Assembly (NCBI GenBank): GCA_050304615.1
Contig: JBNLDW010000009.1
Location: forward strand, 199,647 to 263,646
Length of the DNA stretch: 64,000 nt
Direction of reading: 5' to 3'
Source of the DNA: CBFDBF01 sp050304615
Lineage (GTDB): Bacteria; Pseudomonadota; Gammaproteobacteria; Chromatiales; Chromatiaceae
The notes beneath the pieces are model-generated. The model had not been told where the DNA came from. It did not search any database and saw only the letters and a program-made list of their open reading frames with translations. How positions within the stretch are numbered: the first letter of the stretch is position 1; every line of letters begins with the position of its first letter. Below are positions 40,856-49,695 of the stretch, piece after piece. The position numbers and the translations under genes were made by a program.

Positions 40856-41179
40856 GTGGCAATAACCATTACAGAATCAGCAGCAGATAGGGTCAATAGC
40901 TTTCTCCAGAACCGTGGCAAGGGGCTCGGTATTCGATTGGCGGTCCAGACCTCAGGTTGCTCCGGCATGGCGTATAAACTGGAATTTGTCGATCAGCAGG
41001 AAGAGGACGATGTGATCTTTGAAGATCGCGACATCAAGGTTTTTATCGATCCCAAGAGCCTGGTTTATCTGGATGGAACAGAGGTCGATTTCGCCAAGGA
41101 TGGGCTGAACGAAGGTTTTGTATTTAACAATCCCAATGCCAAGGGTGGTTGCGGCTGTGGGGAGAGTTTTTCTGTGTAG
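40856..41179 (+). CDS. iscA: A-type Fe-S carrier IscA
   Basis: A 107-residue A-type carrier with the three cysteines C35 (SGCSGMAYKLEF) and GGCGCGESFSV at the C-terminus. It inserts clusters into 4Fe-4S targets. GTG start at 40856, with GGAGAG upstream; 14 bases after iscU. Confidence 0.95.
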   Translation: MAITITESAADRVNSFLQNRGKGLGIRLAVQTSGCSGMAYKLEFVDQQEEDDVIFEDRDIKVFIDPKSLVYLDGTEVDFAKDGLNEGFVFNNPNAKGGCGCGESFSV

Positions 41180-41230
41180 CTGGATTCCCGCCTGAAGTAA
41201 AACAGCGCCTGTCCTACACCTGCCACTATT

Positions 41231-41776
41231 ATGCTCGATTTCTCACAAAACTATTTCCAGCTCCTGGGGCTGCCGCAAAGCTACCGCATTGATCGGGAGC
41301 AACTGGAATCAAACTATCGTGAATTACAGCGGGTGTTGCATCCAGACCGTTATGCCTCCGGTTCAGAACAGGAGAGAAGACTCTCCATGCAAGGTTCAAC
41401 TCACATTAATGAGGCCTTAGAAACCCTCAAGGATCCTATCCTCCGGGGGAACTATCTACTGCTGTTGCACGGTATAGATGCCAAGGCAGGACAGGAGACC
41501 ACACAGGATAGCTCCTTCCTGATGGAACAGTTGGAGTTGCGTGAAGAGTTGTCGGAGGCCAAACAGCAGCCCGACCCATACCAGGTGACTACCCGCATTA
41601 TGGATAGTATCAGCCAGCAGATGAAGTACTTGATGGGGCAACTGGAGTTGCAGTTTGAACAACCTGAGAGCGAACAGCTTGCGACGGCCCAAGAGCTACT
41701 GCGCAAGATGCAGTTTCTACAGAAGCTTAAGCACGATGTTGAGCAGTTGGAAGCAGATCTGGATGACTCAATCTAA
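41231..41776 (+). CDS. hscB: Co-chaperone HscB
   Basis: A 181-residue J-protein. The J domain (1-75) starts NYFQLLGLPQSYRID and has the HPDR motif (VLHPDRYASG); the C-terminal helical domain binds IscU. It stimulates the ATPase of HscA. It ends directly before hscA (next base is the hscA ATG). Confidence 0.94.
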   Translation: MLDFSQNYFQLLGLPQSYRIDREQLESNYRELQRVLHPDRYASGSEQERRLSMQGSTHINEALETLKDPILRGNYLLLLHGIDAKAGQETTQDSSFLMEQLELREELSEAKQQPDPYQVTTRIMDSISQQMKYLMGQLELQFEQPESEQLATAQELLRKMQFLQKLKHDVEQLEADLDDSI

Positions 41777-43660
41777 ATGGCACTAATACAATTATCTGAG
41801 CCGGGACAGGCGGCAGCCCCACACCAGCAGCGTCTGGCTGCCGGCATTGACCTAGGTACCACCAACTCTCTGGTGGCCACAATCCGTAGTGGCGTGGCGG
41901 AGACCCTCCCGGATGCTGCGGGGCAACATCTGCTGCCTTCGATCGTGCACTATTTGGCTGACCGGGTTGTAGTAGGTCACGCGGCTAGCTCCGCGGTGAT
42001 AGATGATCCGCTTAACACCATCACCTCGGCCAAGCGACTGCTAGGACGCAGGCTGGATGAGTTAAAGTCGCTGGGTAGTGGGTTACCATACGATTTTCAA
42101 CAGGAGGAGACAGCAGTACCACGGATGCGTACCGCTGGTGGAGATGTCAGCCCGATAGAGGTCTCGGCAGAGATCCTAAAATCCCTGGCCCAGCGCGCAG
42201 AGGAGACTCTGGGTGGGCCCCTGGCAGGTGTGGTGATTACCGTCCCCGCCTATTTTGATGATGCTCAGCGTCAGGCTACCAAAGATGCGGCCCGGTTGGC
42301 CGATCTTAAGTTGCTGCGTCTGTTGAATGAGCCGACTGCCGCGGCGGTGGCCTATGGGTTAGATAGTGGTTCTGAGGGGGTGCATGCCATCTATGATCTG
42401 GGCGGAGGCACCTTCGATATCTCTATTCTCAGATTGCATTGCGGCCTATTTGAGGTGCTCTCTACCGGAGGTGACTCTGCCCTTGGCGGTGATGACATGG
42501 ATCGTGTCGTGGCGGAGTGGATCATGCAGCAGGCTGGGATCGCAGATAGTGCCGGTCAAACAGTACTGCGACGGCTGATGAACATCGCACGCAGCGCCAA
42601 GGAGAGGCTTACTGAGGTGGATTCAGTAGACCTGGATCTGAAGCTGGAGGATGGAACGCAGTGGCATGGAAGCTTGAGTAGAGAACAGTTCGATCGGTTG
42701 GTAGAACCACTGATTCGCAAGACTCTGGCCCCATGTAGGCGCGCTGTACGTGATGCCGGGATTGCCCTGGATGATATCCAAGATGTGGTAATGGTTGGTG
42801 GTTCCACCAGGGTACCTTTGGTGCGCACTATTGTCGGAGAGTTCTTTGCCACTGAGCCGCTGATAGATATCGACCCAGACCGGGTGGTGGCCATAGGGGC
42901 GGCCATTCAGGCCGATATTCTGGTAGGTAATAAGCCGGATACAGATATGTTGTTGTTGGACGTCAATCCACTCTCCCTGGGTATTGAGACCATGGGTGGA
43001 CTGGTAGAGACCATCATTCCACGCAATACCACTATCCCGGTAGCCCGTGCCCAGGAGTTCACAACCTTTAAAGATGGCCAGACCGCCATGGCTATACATG
43101 TGTTGCAGGGCGAGAGAGATTTGGTGGCTGACTGTCGTTCACTGGCGCGGTTTGAACTACGCGGTATTCCCCCGATGGTGGCAGGTGCCGCCCATATCCG
43201 AGTGACCTTCGAGGTAGATGCGGACGGTCTGCTGCATGTCGAGGCAATGGAGCAGGCTAGTGGGGTCAAGGCGAGTATTGAGGTAAAACCATCTTACGGC
43301 TTGGGCGATAGCGAGATAGAGGAGATGTTGCGTGACTCTATTGAGCATGCCCAGGATGATATGGAGGCGCGGCGCCTGCAGGAGCAGCGGGTAGAGGCAG
43401 ACCGTGTTATAGCTGCCTTGGTGTCGGCGCTGGAGTCGGATGGAGAGAAGTTGCTGAATGATGTGGAGAGGGCCGGTATTGTAAAAGAGTTGGAGCGGCT
43501 TATTGAGATAGCACGAAGTGATGACCATGTGGTAATTGAAGAGGGCATCAAGTCTCTGGAGAAACATTGTGAGTACTATGTAGAGCGTCGCATGAATGCC
43601 AGTATTAGCCAGGCGATGTCTGGCCATACGGTAGAGGATTTTAAGAATGCCGAAGATTAA
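41777..43660 (+). CDS. hscA: Hsp70-type chaperone HscA
   Basis: A 627-residue Hsp70 for cluster release from IscU. The nucleotide-binding domain has GIDLGTTNSLVAT, VITVPAYFDDAQRQATKDA, YDLGGGTFDISIL and VVMVGGSTRVPLVR; the substrate domain follows. The acidic C-terminal lid of DnaK is missing its EEVD-like end, as usual for HscA. It overlaps fdx by 14 bases. Confidence 0.95.
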   Translation: MALIQLSEPGQAAAPHQQRLAAGIDLGTTNSLVATIRSGVAETLPDAAGQHLLPSIVHYLADRVVVGHAASSAVIDDPLNTITSAKRLLGRRLDELKSLGSGLPYDFQQEETAVPRMRTAGGDVSPIEVSAEILKSLAQRAEETLGGPLAGVVITVPAYFDDAQRQATKDAARLADLKLLRLLNEPTAAAVAYGLDSGSEGVHAIYDLGGGTFDISILRLHCGLFEVLSTGGDSALGGDDMDRVVAEWIMQQAGIADSAGQTVLRRLMNIARSAKERLTEVDSVDLDLKLEDGTQWHGSLSREQFDRLVEPLIRKTLAPCRRAVRDAGIALDDIQDVVMVGGSTRVPLVRTIVGEFFATEPLIDIDPDRVVAIGAAIQADILVGNKPDTDMLLLDVNPLSLGIETMGGLVETIIPRNTTIPVARAQEFTTFKDGQTAMAIHVLQGERDLVADCRSLARFELRGIPPMVAGAAHIRVTFEVDADGLLHVEAMEQASGVKASIEVKPSYGLGDSEIEEMLRDSIEHAQDDMEARRLQEQRVEADRVIAALVSALESDGEKLLNDVERAGIVKELERLIEIARSDDHVVIEEGIKSLEKHCEYYVERRMNASISQAMSGHTVEDFKNAED

Positions 43661-43985
43661 GTTTTTGCCCCATGCAGAACTATGCCCAGAGGGAAAAGAG
43701 GTGGAGGTCGAGCCCGGTATCTCCCTGTGCAATGTTGCTTTGCAGAACGGTATTGAGTTGGAGCACGCCTGTGATCAAGTGTGTGCCTGTACCACCTGTC
43801 ACCTTATTATCCGCGAAGGTTTTGATTCACTGGCAGAGCCTGAGATGGAGGAGGAGGATATGCTGGATCAGGCGTGGGGGTTAGAGCCGGAATCACGCCT
43901 CGGCTGTCAGGCCGTGGTTGGGGATGAAGATCTGGTGATAGAGATACCAAAGTACACCATCAACCTGGCATCCGAAAGCAACTGA
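43647..43985 (+). CDS. fdx: 2Fe-2S ferredoxin of the isc system
   Basis: A 112-residue adrenodoxin-type ferredoxin with HACDQVCACTTCH (three cluster cysteines) and the fourth in SRLGCQAVV. It supplies electrons for cluster assembly. It begins inside the end of hscA. Confidence 0.95.
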   Translation: MPKIKFLPHAELCPEGKEVEVEPGISLCNVALQNGIELEHACDQVCACTTCHLIIREGFDSLAEPEMEEEDMLDQAWGLEPESRLGCQAVVGDEDLVIEIPKYTINLASESN

Positions 43986-43998
43986 TGGAGATATATGT

Positions 43999-44199
43999 AT
44001 GGCACTGAAATGGACAGACTCCATAGATATTGCGATCGAACTGGATGAGGCCCATCCTGATATCGATCCAAACCATATCAATTTTGTAGAGCTGCGTAAT
44101 CTGGTTCTGGGGTTGGCGGGGTTTGATGATGATCCAGAACGTTCAGGAGAGAAGATCCTAGAGGCCATTCAAATGGCCTGGATAGAAGAGCGCGAATAG
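43999..44199 (+). CDS. iscX: Fe-S assembly regulator IscX
   Basis: A 66-residue acidic protein with the typical KWTDSIDIAIELDEAHPDIDP and FVELRNLVLGLAGF. It binds IscS and iron and slows cluster assembly. It is the last gene of the isc operon, 13 bases after fdx. Confidence 0.94.
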   Translation: MALKWTDSIDIAIELDEAHPDIDPNHINFVELRNLVLGLAGFDDDPERSGEKILEAIQMAWIEERE

Positions 44200-44270
44200 C
44201 ATTAGATGAGCAACAATCTGTCGCGTAGTTACAATAATTTCCACTGTTTGTTGATTGAAGGATTTTTGAT

Positions 44271-45512
44271 ATGTCATTAGTACGAGCATTTCCAGGTCTA
44301 CGCCCAACCCCGGAGCATGTATCCGCCGTAGCAGCCCCCCCGTATGACGTTATGAGCGAGGCTGAGGCTAGAAAGATGGTGGCGGGGCGTCCCTGGAGCT
44401 TCCTCCATATCTCACGCCCGGAGGTGGATCTGCCGGAGGGGACCGATCCATACTCCCCTGAGGTCTATGCCAAGGCGGCGGAGAATCTGGCAAAGATGCG
44501 GGATGAGGGGATTCTGGCTCAAGACGGAAACAACAGCTACTACGTATACCGTCTGACCATGGGTGAACACCAACAAACAGGTTTAGTAGCGGCTGCTTCT
44601 GTGGATGCCTATGATCAGGATCGAATCAAAAAGCATGAGTTTACTCGCCCGAAAAAAGAGGATGACCGGGTACGCCAGATTGAGGCGTTACAGGCCCAGA
44701 CTGGACCGGTGTTTCTGGTCTATCGTAGCAATGATGTGGTGGACTCAACCCTGGCTAAGATATCCAGCAATACACCAGATATGGATGTGACCGCAGCAGA
44801 CGGTGTACGCCATGAGATATGGGTGGCTTCAGAGACAGATACAGTGGCAAAACTCACCGACGCCTTCGATGCCATGGATGCCCTATATGTCGCCGATGGT
44901 CATCACCGTTCGGCAGCAGCCTCAAGGGTGGCTGCAAGCAGCAAAGCGACCAACCCAAGTCACACTGGAGAGGAGGACTACAACTACTTCCTCAGTGTGA
45001 TCTTTCCACACAATCAGATGCAGATCATGGATTACAATCGGGTGGTGCGGGATCTTAACGGGATGGACAAAGAGACATTTCTGCAGAAGATCACAGAGCG
45101 CTTTGCTATGGCAGAGAGTGCTTCACAGTTTAAGCCCACATCCACCGCAGAGTTCGGTATGTATCTGGATGGTCAGTGGTACAGCCTGCACCTGGATGAA
45201 GCGCGTATTCCAAAAAACGATCCGGTAGCAAGCCTGGATGTGAGCCTGTTGGCAAATGAACTTATTGAGCCGCTACTGGGGATATCTGATCCACGTAGAG
45301 ACGAGCGCATCGATTTTGTCGGTGGCATCCGTGGCCTGGAGGGGCTGGAGAAGCGAGTGGATAGTGGAGAGATGGCGGTGGCCTTTGCCCTCTACCCAAC
45401 CTCCATGGAGGCGCTTATGGCAGTGGCCGATGCCGGCGAGGTAATGCCGCCCAAGTCAACATGGTTTGAACCCAAGCTGGCGGACGGGTTGGTAAGTCAT
45501 CTATTAGATTAG
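44271..45512 (+). CDS. DUF1015-family protein (SerK-like fold)
   Basis: A 413-residue protein of the DUF1015 family. It begins with FPGLRPTPEHVSAVAAPPYDVMS and contains KKHEFTRPKKEDDR and YVADGHHRSAAASR, the two conserved blocks. Archaeal relatives are ADP-dependent serine kinases; activity in bacteria is not established. It follows iscX by 71 bases, so it may be expressed with the isc operon. A cytoplasmic enzyme is likely (no signal peptide or membrane helix). Confidence 0.85.
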   Translation: MSLVRAFPGLRPTPEHVSAVAAPPYDVMSEAEARKMVAGRPWSFLHISRPEVDLPEGTDPYSPEVYAKAAENLAKMRDEGILAQDGNNSYYVYRLTMGEHQQTGLVAAASVDAYDQDRIKKHEFTRPKKEDDRVRQIEALQAQTGPVFLVYRSNDVVDSTLAKISSNTPDMDVTAADGVRHEIWVASETDTVAKLTDAFDAMDALYVADGHHRSAAASRVAASSKATNPSHTGEEDYNYFLSVIFPHNQMQIMDYNRVVRDLNGMDKETFLQKITERFAMAESASQFKPTSTAEFGMYLDGQWYSLHLDEARIPKNDPVASLDVSLLANELIEPLLGISDPRRDERIDFVGGIRGLEGLEKRVDSGEMAVAFALYPTSMEALMAVADAGEVMPPKSTWFEPKLADGLVSHLLD

Positions 45513-45635
45513 AATTCCGATCTTATACAGCACATTGAAATCAGCAAATCTATTGTCTATATACTGCAGTCGAGTATGTTTGGATCTTATATTTAGCTGC
45601 TTGTCACAGTTATCAGATAGATTGGGAGGTGTAAA

Positions 45636-46382
45636 TTGAAAACTAGATTTTTAGCATCGGCTACGCATCTTCTAGCTAGTATAGTTGTGGTCTCGTTATT
45701 TTTAGTGCTTCTCTATTTTGTATGGTACCCCGGACCTCTATCCGAATTGCATGGGGTAATAGATGCAATCAAGGTGTTGATTGGCGTAGATATTGTCCTC
45801 GGTCCCTTGATGACCCTGATCATTTTTAACGTTCGCAAGCCACGTACAGAGTTGGTGCGCGATCTGTCGATTATTGTGTTGGTGCAGATAACTGCGCTGG
45901 CCTGGGGTGTCCACATTACATATAAGGTCCGGCCGGTATTCGTGGTTTTTTATACCGATACCATGTACTCGGTTGCCAGAAATGATATCTCTGATGAAAC
46001 CGCAGATGGTGACATAGCAATGCCAACTTTCTGGCAGCGGCCAAGACAGGCATATATACCAGCGCTAGATGCAAAAGAGGCGGTACAACATGTTACTGAT
46101 ATGCTGACAAAGAGTCTGCCAGATATCCAGAATCAAATGGCCAGATATCTGCCAATGGCAGAACATAAAGATGCCGTGCTCAAAGAAGCGATGGATATGA
46201 CGGAATTTCTGGAAACAGCGGAGAACAAGTTGCGCCTTGCTGCATTCTTGCAGCGCCATGGCGGTACCAAGGATATGTATGCCTTTTATCCTCTGGAATA
46301 TGGGCCTTTCAGTGCCATTGTCGGAATTGATCGTGAGAATCTCTGTCTTATAGGGTTGTTGACACCTGTTAATAGCTTCTAA
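45636..46382 (+). CDS. TfpX/TfpZ-like type IV pilin accessory membrane protein
   Basis: A 248-residue protein with about four N-terminal membrane helices (RFLASATHLLASIVVVSLFLVLLYF, then DAIKVLIGVDIVLGPLMTLIIF) and a C-terminal hydrophilic domain. The run WYPGPL is typical of TfpX/TfpZ. Such proteins normally lie next to a pilin gene and help its assembly, but no pilin is present here. The TTG start at 45636 follows GGGAGG. Confidence 0.75.
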   Translation: MKTRFLASATHLLASIVVVSLFLVLLYFVWYPGPLSELHGVIDAIKVLIGVDIVLGPLMTLIIFNVRKPRTELVRDLSIIVLVQITALAWGVHITYKVRPVFVVFYTDTMYSVARNDISDETADGDIAMPTFWQRPRQAYIPALDAKEAVQHVTDMLTKSLPDIQNQMARYLPMAEHKDAVLKEAMDMTEFLETAENKLRLAAFLQRHGGTKDMYAFYPLEYGPFSAIVGIDRENLCLIGLLTPVNSF

Positions 46383-46504
46383 CAGGCGGTTGCCAGATGG
46401 AGGCGTAAATAGTCTTATTGGTACCAATTTCGGTTCGAACAGATTGATTTTAAAGGCCCTGCCGGGTAATATGGCGCGCTTGATTTTTCGGTATGGAGAT
46501 CACT

Positions 46505-47260
46505 ATGCGTCAGCCCCTGGTAGCAGGAAATTGGAAGATGAACGGTTCCCGTGAGAGCATTTTTGAGCTGCTTAAGGGGATCAGGGAAGGGATGTCACAG
46601 GTTACCACTGCGGAAGTCGCAGTCTGTCCTCCATATGTGTATATACCAGAGGTGCAGGGTCATCTTACAGGCACCCAGATAAGCTGGGGTGGGCAGGATA
46701 TCTCTATCCAAAAAGAGGGCGCCTATACCGGCGAAGTATCCGGCTCGATGCTGGCGGACTTCGGGTGTAAGTATGTGATAGTCGGTCACTCAGAGCGGCG
46801 CAGCTATCACGCTGAGACCGATCAGCAGGTAGCCGAGAAATATCAGGCAGCCATGGATGCTGGGCTGAAGCCTATACTCTGTGTTGGCGAGACCCTGGCA
46901 GAACGTGAGGGTAACGCTACCGAGAGTGTAGTGGAGAGGCAGCTCAAAGCGGTGCTAGAGCACTGTGGGGTTGTATCCTTAGGAGTGGGAGTTATCGCGT
47001 ATGAACCGGTCTGGGCAATAGGAACCGGTATGACAGCTACCCCAGAGCAGGCGCAAGAAGTGCACGGGTTTATTCGTGGTATGATTGCACAGCAAGACCC
47101 TGTGGTGGCAGAGAAGGTACAGATTTTATATGGCGGCAGCATGAAACCGTCGAATGCGGCAGAGCTGATCTCCAAACCCGATATCGATGGCGGTTTGATC
47201 GGTGGGGCGGCGTTGAAGGCAGAAGATTTCCTGGGGATCTGTACGGCAGCAAATTCATAG
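46505..47260 (+). CDS. tpiA: Triosephosphate isomerase
   Basis: A 251-residue TIM-barrel enzyme of glycolysis/gluconeogenesis. Visible are NWKMNGS (Lys), VGHSERR (catalytic His), AYEPVWAIGTG (catalytic Glu) and YGGSMKPSNA (phosphate loop). The ATG at 46505 is six bases behind GGAG and gives the usual N-terminus; an ATG four codons upstream is less likely. secG follows 48 bases later. Confidence 0.96.
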   Translation: MRQPLVAGNWKMNGSRESIFELLKGIREGMSQVTTAEVAVCPPYVYIPEVQGHLTGTQISWGGQDISIQKEGAYTGEVSGSMLADFGCKYVIVGHSERRSYHAETDQQVAEKYQAAMDAGLKPILCVGETLAEREGNATESVVERQLKAVLEHCGVVSLGVGVIAYEPVWAIGTGMTATPEQAQEVHGFIRGMIAQQDPVVAEKVQILYGGSMKPSNAAELISKPDIDGGLIGGAALKAEDFLGICTAANS

Positions 47261-47308
47261 GTCATGGCTAACAAAGGCCGGTGACCGTATATATAGTTAG
47301 GGTAGGAC

Positions 47309-47692
47309 ATGCAATCAATCCTGGTAGTGGTTCATCTTTTTGTTGCAGTTGGCCTGGTAGGCCTGGTGCTTATACAGCATGGCAAAGGTGCCGATGCTGG
47401 CGCTGCTTTCGGTAGTGGGGCCTCTGGTACAGTGTTTGGAGCCCGTGGGTCGGGATCCTTTCTGACTAGGGCGACAGCAATCCTGGCACTGCTTTTTTTC
47501 CTCACCAGCCTGACCCTGGCCTGGTACGCTATGCAGACATCAGATCGCCCTGGCCTGATGGAGCAGGCGGTCGAGGCAGAGGTAGTAGAAGAGGTTGCAC
47601 CTGCTCCGGTCTCTGAGGTGCCAGAGGTGATCCTGGAAGAGCAACAGGGTAGTGGGAGTGGTGAAGAGGTTCCAACTGTACCGCAGCAGTAG
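47309..47692 (+). CDS. secG: Protein-export membrane protein SecG
   Basis: A 127-residue subunit of the SecYEG channel with two membrane helices (VVHLFVAVGLVGLVLIQHG and the second at about 52-70) and the conserved GAAFGSGASGTVFGARGS loop. The C-terminal tail is long and acidic. The gene lies between tpiA and tRNA-Leu(GAG), as is common in gammaproteobacteria. Confidence 0.94.
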   Translation: MQSILVVVHLFVAVGLVGLVLIQHGKGADAGAAFGSGASGTVFGARGSGSFLTRATAILALLFFLTSLTLAWYAMQTSDRPGLMEQAVEAEVVEEVAPAPVSEVPEVILEEQQGSGSGEEVPTVPQQ

Positions 47693-47721
47693 GGAAGGGC
47701 GCCTGCTGTACAACAAAATAG

Positions 47722-47806
47722 GCCGATGTGGTGGAATTGGTAGACACGCTATCTTGAGGGGGTAGTGGCGTAAGCCGTGCCGGTTCAAGTCCGGCCATCG
47801 GTACCA
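47722..47806 (+). tRNA. tRNA-Leu (anticodon GAG)
   Basis: An 85-base class II tRNA, CCA encoded. It has acceptor GCCGATG/CATCGGT, the D-loop AATTGGTAGAC, anticodon stem-loop CTATC-TTGAGGG-GGTAG (anticodon GAG), a variable arm GTGGCGTAAGCCGT and T arm CGGTTCAAGTCCG. It is 29 bases after secG and followed by a strong terminator. Confidence 0.96.
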
Positions 47807-47811
47807 TTAAC

Positions 47812-47843
47812 AAACGGCATCATCCAGTTGGATGATGCCGTTT
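47812..47843 (+). terminator. Terminator of the tpiA-secG-tRNA-Leu unit
   Basis: AAACGGCATCATCC (47812-47825) pairs perfectly with its complement (47830-47843) over a four-base loop. The T run at its end (five T) makes a classic intrinsic terminator. Confidence 0.9.
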
Positions 47844-48107
47844 TTGTATGATTGAGGGAATGCCAGCATGGGGCCAGGCGATAGGCATATGTTCTTGGTA
47901 TTTGGTGATGGTTAATGAGGGGAGTTTAATCAGCGGATTCATGACCTAATGAATATTATATGGGCCTATCGAATTACTATAACATGCTGAATGTAAAGGA
48001 AAATAAAAGAACACCTCAACTTGACACAGTCAAGTGATCTACTTTAGACTTAAATATTGTTGCCGTAAAAATAGCTATTTCACAACTAAGGGGGAGGTAA
48101 CATAATA
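47844..48107. promoter_or_regulatory. nuo operon promoter region with a 17-bp palindrome
   Basis: About 260 bases before nuoA. A perfect palindrome, ACTTGAC-ACA-GTCAAGT, lies at 48019-48035 and includes TTGACA (48021-48026), a likely -35. A -10 such as TTTAGA (48043-48048) follows. A dyad over a -35 box suggests repressor control. The remainder is A/T-rich and shows no gene. GGGGGAGG precedes the nuoA start. Confidence 0.5.
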
Positions 48108-48464
48108 ATGCTAGAAAACTATCTACCCGTCTTGGTGTTTATGGCTGTTGGCCTTGTCGTTGGCGTTGTTATGGTTGGGATCGGGTTTGTGCTCGGTACC
48201 AGCAAGCCAGACAGCGAAAAACTCTCCCAATATGAGTGCGGTTTCGAATCGTCTGGGGACGCCAGGATGAAGTTTGATGTACGCTACTACCTGGTAGCTA
48301 TCCTGTTCATCATCTTTGATCTGGAGATCGCGTTTCTCTTTCCCTGGGCTGTCGCACTCAAGCAGATCGGCCTGGTTGGATTTATCGCCATGTTACTGTT
48401 TCTTGGGGTGCTGGTGGTCGGTTTTATCTACGAGTGGAAAAAAGGCGCACTGGAATGGGAATGA
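48108..48464 (+). CDS. nuoA: NADH-quinone oxidoreductase subunit A
   Basis: A 118-residue membrane subunit of complex I with three helices and the conserved loop YECGFESSGDARMKFDVRYYL. First gene of the 14-gene nuo operon. GGGGGAGG is upstream. Confidence 0.96.
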   Translation: MLENYLPVLVFMAVGLVVGVVMVGIGFVLGTSKPDSEKLSQYECGFESSGDARMKFDVRYYLVAILFIIFDLEIAFLFPWAVALKQIGLVGFIAMLLFLGVLVVGFIYEWKKGALEWE

Positions 48465-48506
48465 GCGTGTCTGTGGTCAGCATAATTTCTCTTGAGGAGG
48501 CGTACT

Positions 48507-49001
48507 GTGGGTATTGAAGGTCTCCTCGAAGAGGGCTTTATAACCACCTCTGCCGATAAGCTCATCAACTGGGCTCGTACCGGCTCTATGTGGCCAATGA
48601 CCTTTGGTCTGGCATGCTGTGCCGTCGAGATGATGCAGGCCGCCGCCGCTCGTTATGATATGGACCGTTTTGGTATCCTCTTTCGTCCCAGCCCACGGCA
48701 GTCAGATGTAATGATTGTCGCCGGAACCCTGACTAACAAGATGGCCCCTGCCATGCGCAAGGTATACGACCAGATGGCGGAGCCACGCTGGGTGATATCA
48801 ATGGGCTCGTGCGCCAACGGTGGTGGTTATTATCATTACTCATACTCTGTGGTCCGTGGCTGTGACCGGGTGGTTCCGGTAGATATCTATGTACCTGGCT
48901 GTCCACCCACGGCAGAGGCTCTGCTGTACGGTATTATCCAACTGCAAGAGAAGATCAAGCGTACCAACACCATTGCTCGTCAGGTGGATAGTAATGAGTG
49001 A
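48507..49001 (+). CDS. nuoB: NADH-quinone oxidoreductase subunit B
   Basis: A 164-residue peripheral subunit that carries the terminal cluster N2. The ligands are the paired cysteines in LACCAVEMM, one in MGSCANGG and one in PGCPPTAEA. The GTG start at 48507 behind GAGGAGG is preferred to a TTG at 48492. It overlaps nuoC by eight bases. Confidence 0.95.
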   Translation: MGIEGLLEEGFITTSADKLINWARTGSMWPMTFGLACCAVEMMQAAAARYDMDRFGILFRPSPRQSDVMIVAGTLTNKMAPAMRKVYDQMAEPRWVISMGSCANGGGYYHYSYSVVRGCDRVVPVDIYVPGCPPTAEALLYGIIQLQEKIKRTNTIARQVDSNE

Positions 49002-49695
49002 GCTGACTCCTATTGAGCGCCTTGATCTGCTGGCAGAAAATCTGCGTGCGCAGTTTGCTGCAGATGGTTGTGAGGTTCTCTCCAGGTACAGTGAAATCAC
49101 TATGCTGGTGCCAAAGGAGCAGCTGCTCAAGGTAGCTGCCGAGCTGCGTGACGGAGAGCAGTTTCTATTTGACCAGATAATTGATGTCTGCGGGGTAGAT
49201 TACGCTACCTATGGCCAAGGGGAGTGGGTTACCGATAGTGCCACGGCAACTGGCTTTGGCCGAGCTGTGGAGGCGATTTCTCCGGTAGCAACAGATGAGC
49301 AGTTTGCCGCTGTATATCATCTCTTGTCGGTGGCCAATAATCAGCGTCTGCGGATGCGGGTCTTGCTCGAGAGTGAGCGGCCAGTTGTGCCATCGGTAGT
49401 GGATATCTGGAACTCGGCCAACTGGTATGAGCGTGAGGCATTCGATATGTTCGGCATCCTCTTCGAGGGACATCCTGATCTGCGGCGTATCCTGACCGAC
49501 TATGGTTTTATCGGCCATCCATTCCGCAAGGACTTCCCGCTGAGTGGTCACGTTGAGATGCGCTACGATCCAGAGCAGAAGCGTGTGGTCTATGTGCCGG
49601 TTACAGTTAAACCGCGTACCCAGGTTCCGCGGGTGGTACGCAACAGTGACCAGCAGCAGGTAGAGCCAGAACAGCAGGATGCTGCAGATGTCTGA
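48994..49695 (+). CDS. nuoC: NADH-quinone oxidoreductase subunit C
   Basis: A 233-residue 30-kDa subunit of the connecting arm, separate from nuoD (they are fused in E. coli). It has WYEREAFDMFGILFEGHPDL and GHPFRKDFPLSG, the family signature. The start at 48994 lies within the end of nuoB; longer frames are not needed. Its C-terminus is Gln-rich. Confidence 0.95.
   Translation: MSELTPIERLDLLAENLRAQFAADGCEVLSRYSEITMLVPKEQLLKVAAELRDGEQFLFDQIIDVCGVDYATYGQGEWVTDSATATGFGRAVEAISPVATDEQFAAVYHLLSVANNQRLRMRVLLESERPVVPSVVDIWNSANWYEREAFDMFGILFEGHPDLRRILTDYGFIGHPFRKDFPLSGHVEMRYDPEQKRVVYVPVTVKPRTQVPRVVRNSDQQQVEPEQQDAADV

Noticed and set aside
42623..43732. Long minus-strand frames opposite hscA
   Set aside because: Shadows of the well-supported hscA gene; no start signals or domains.
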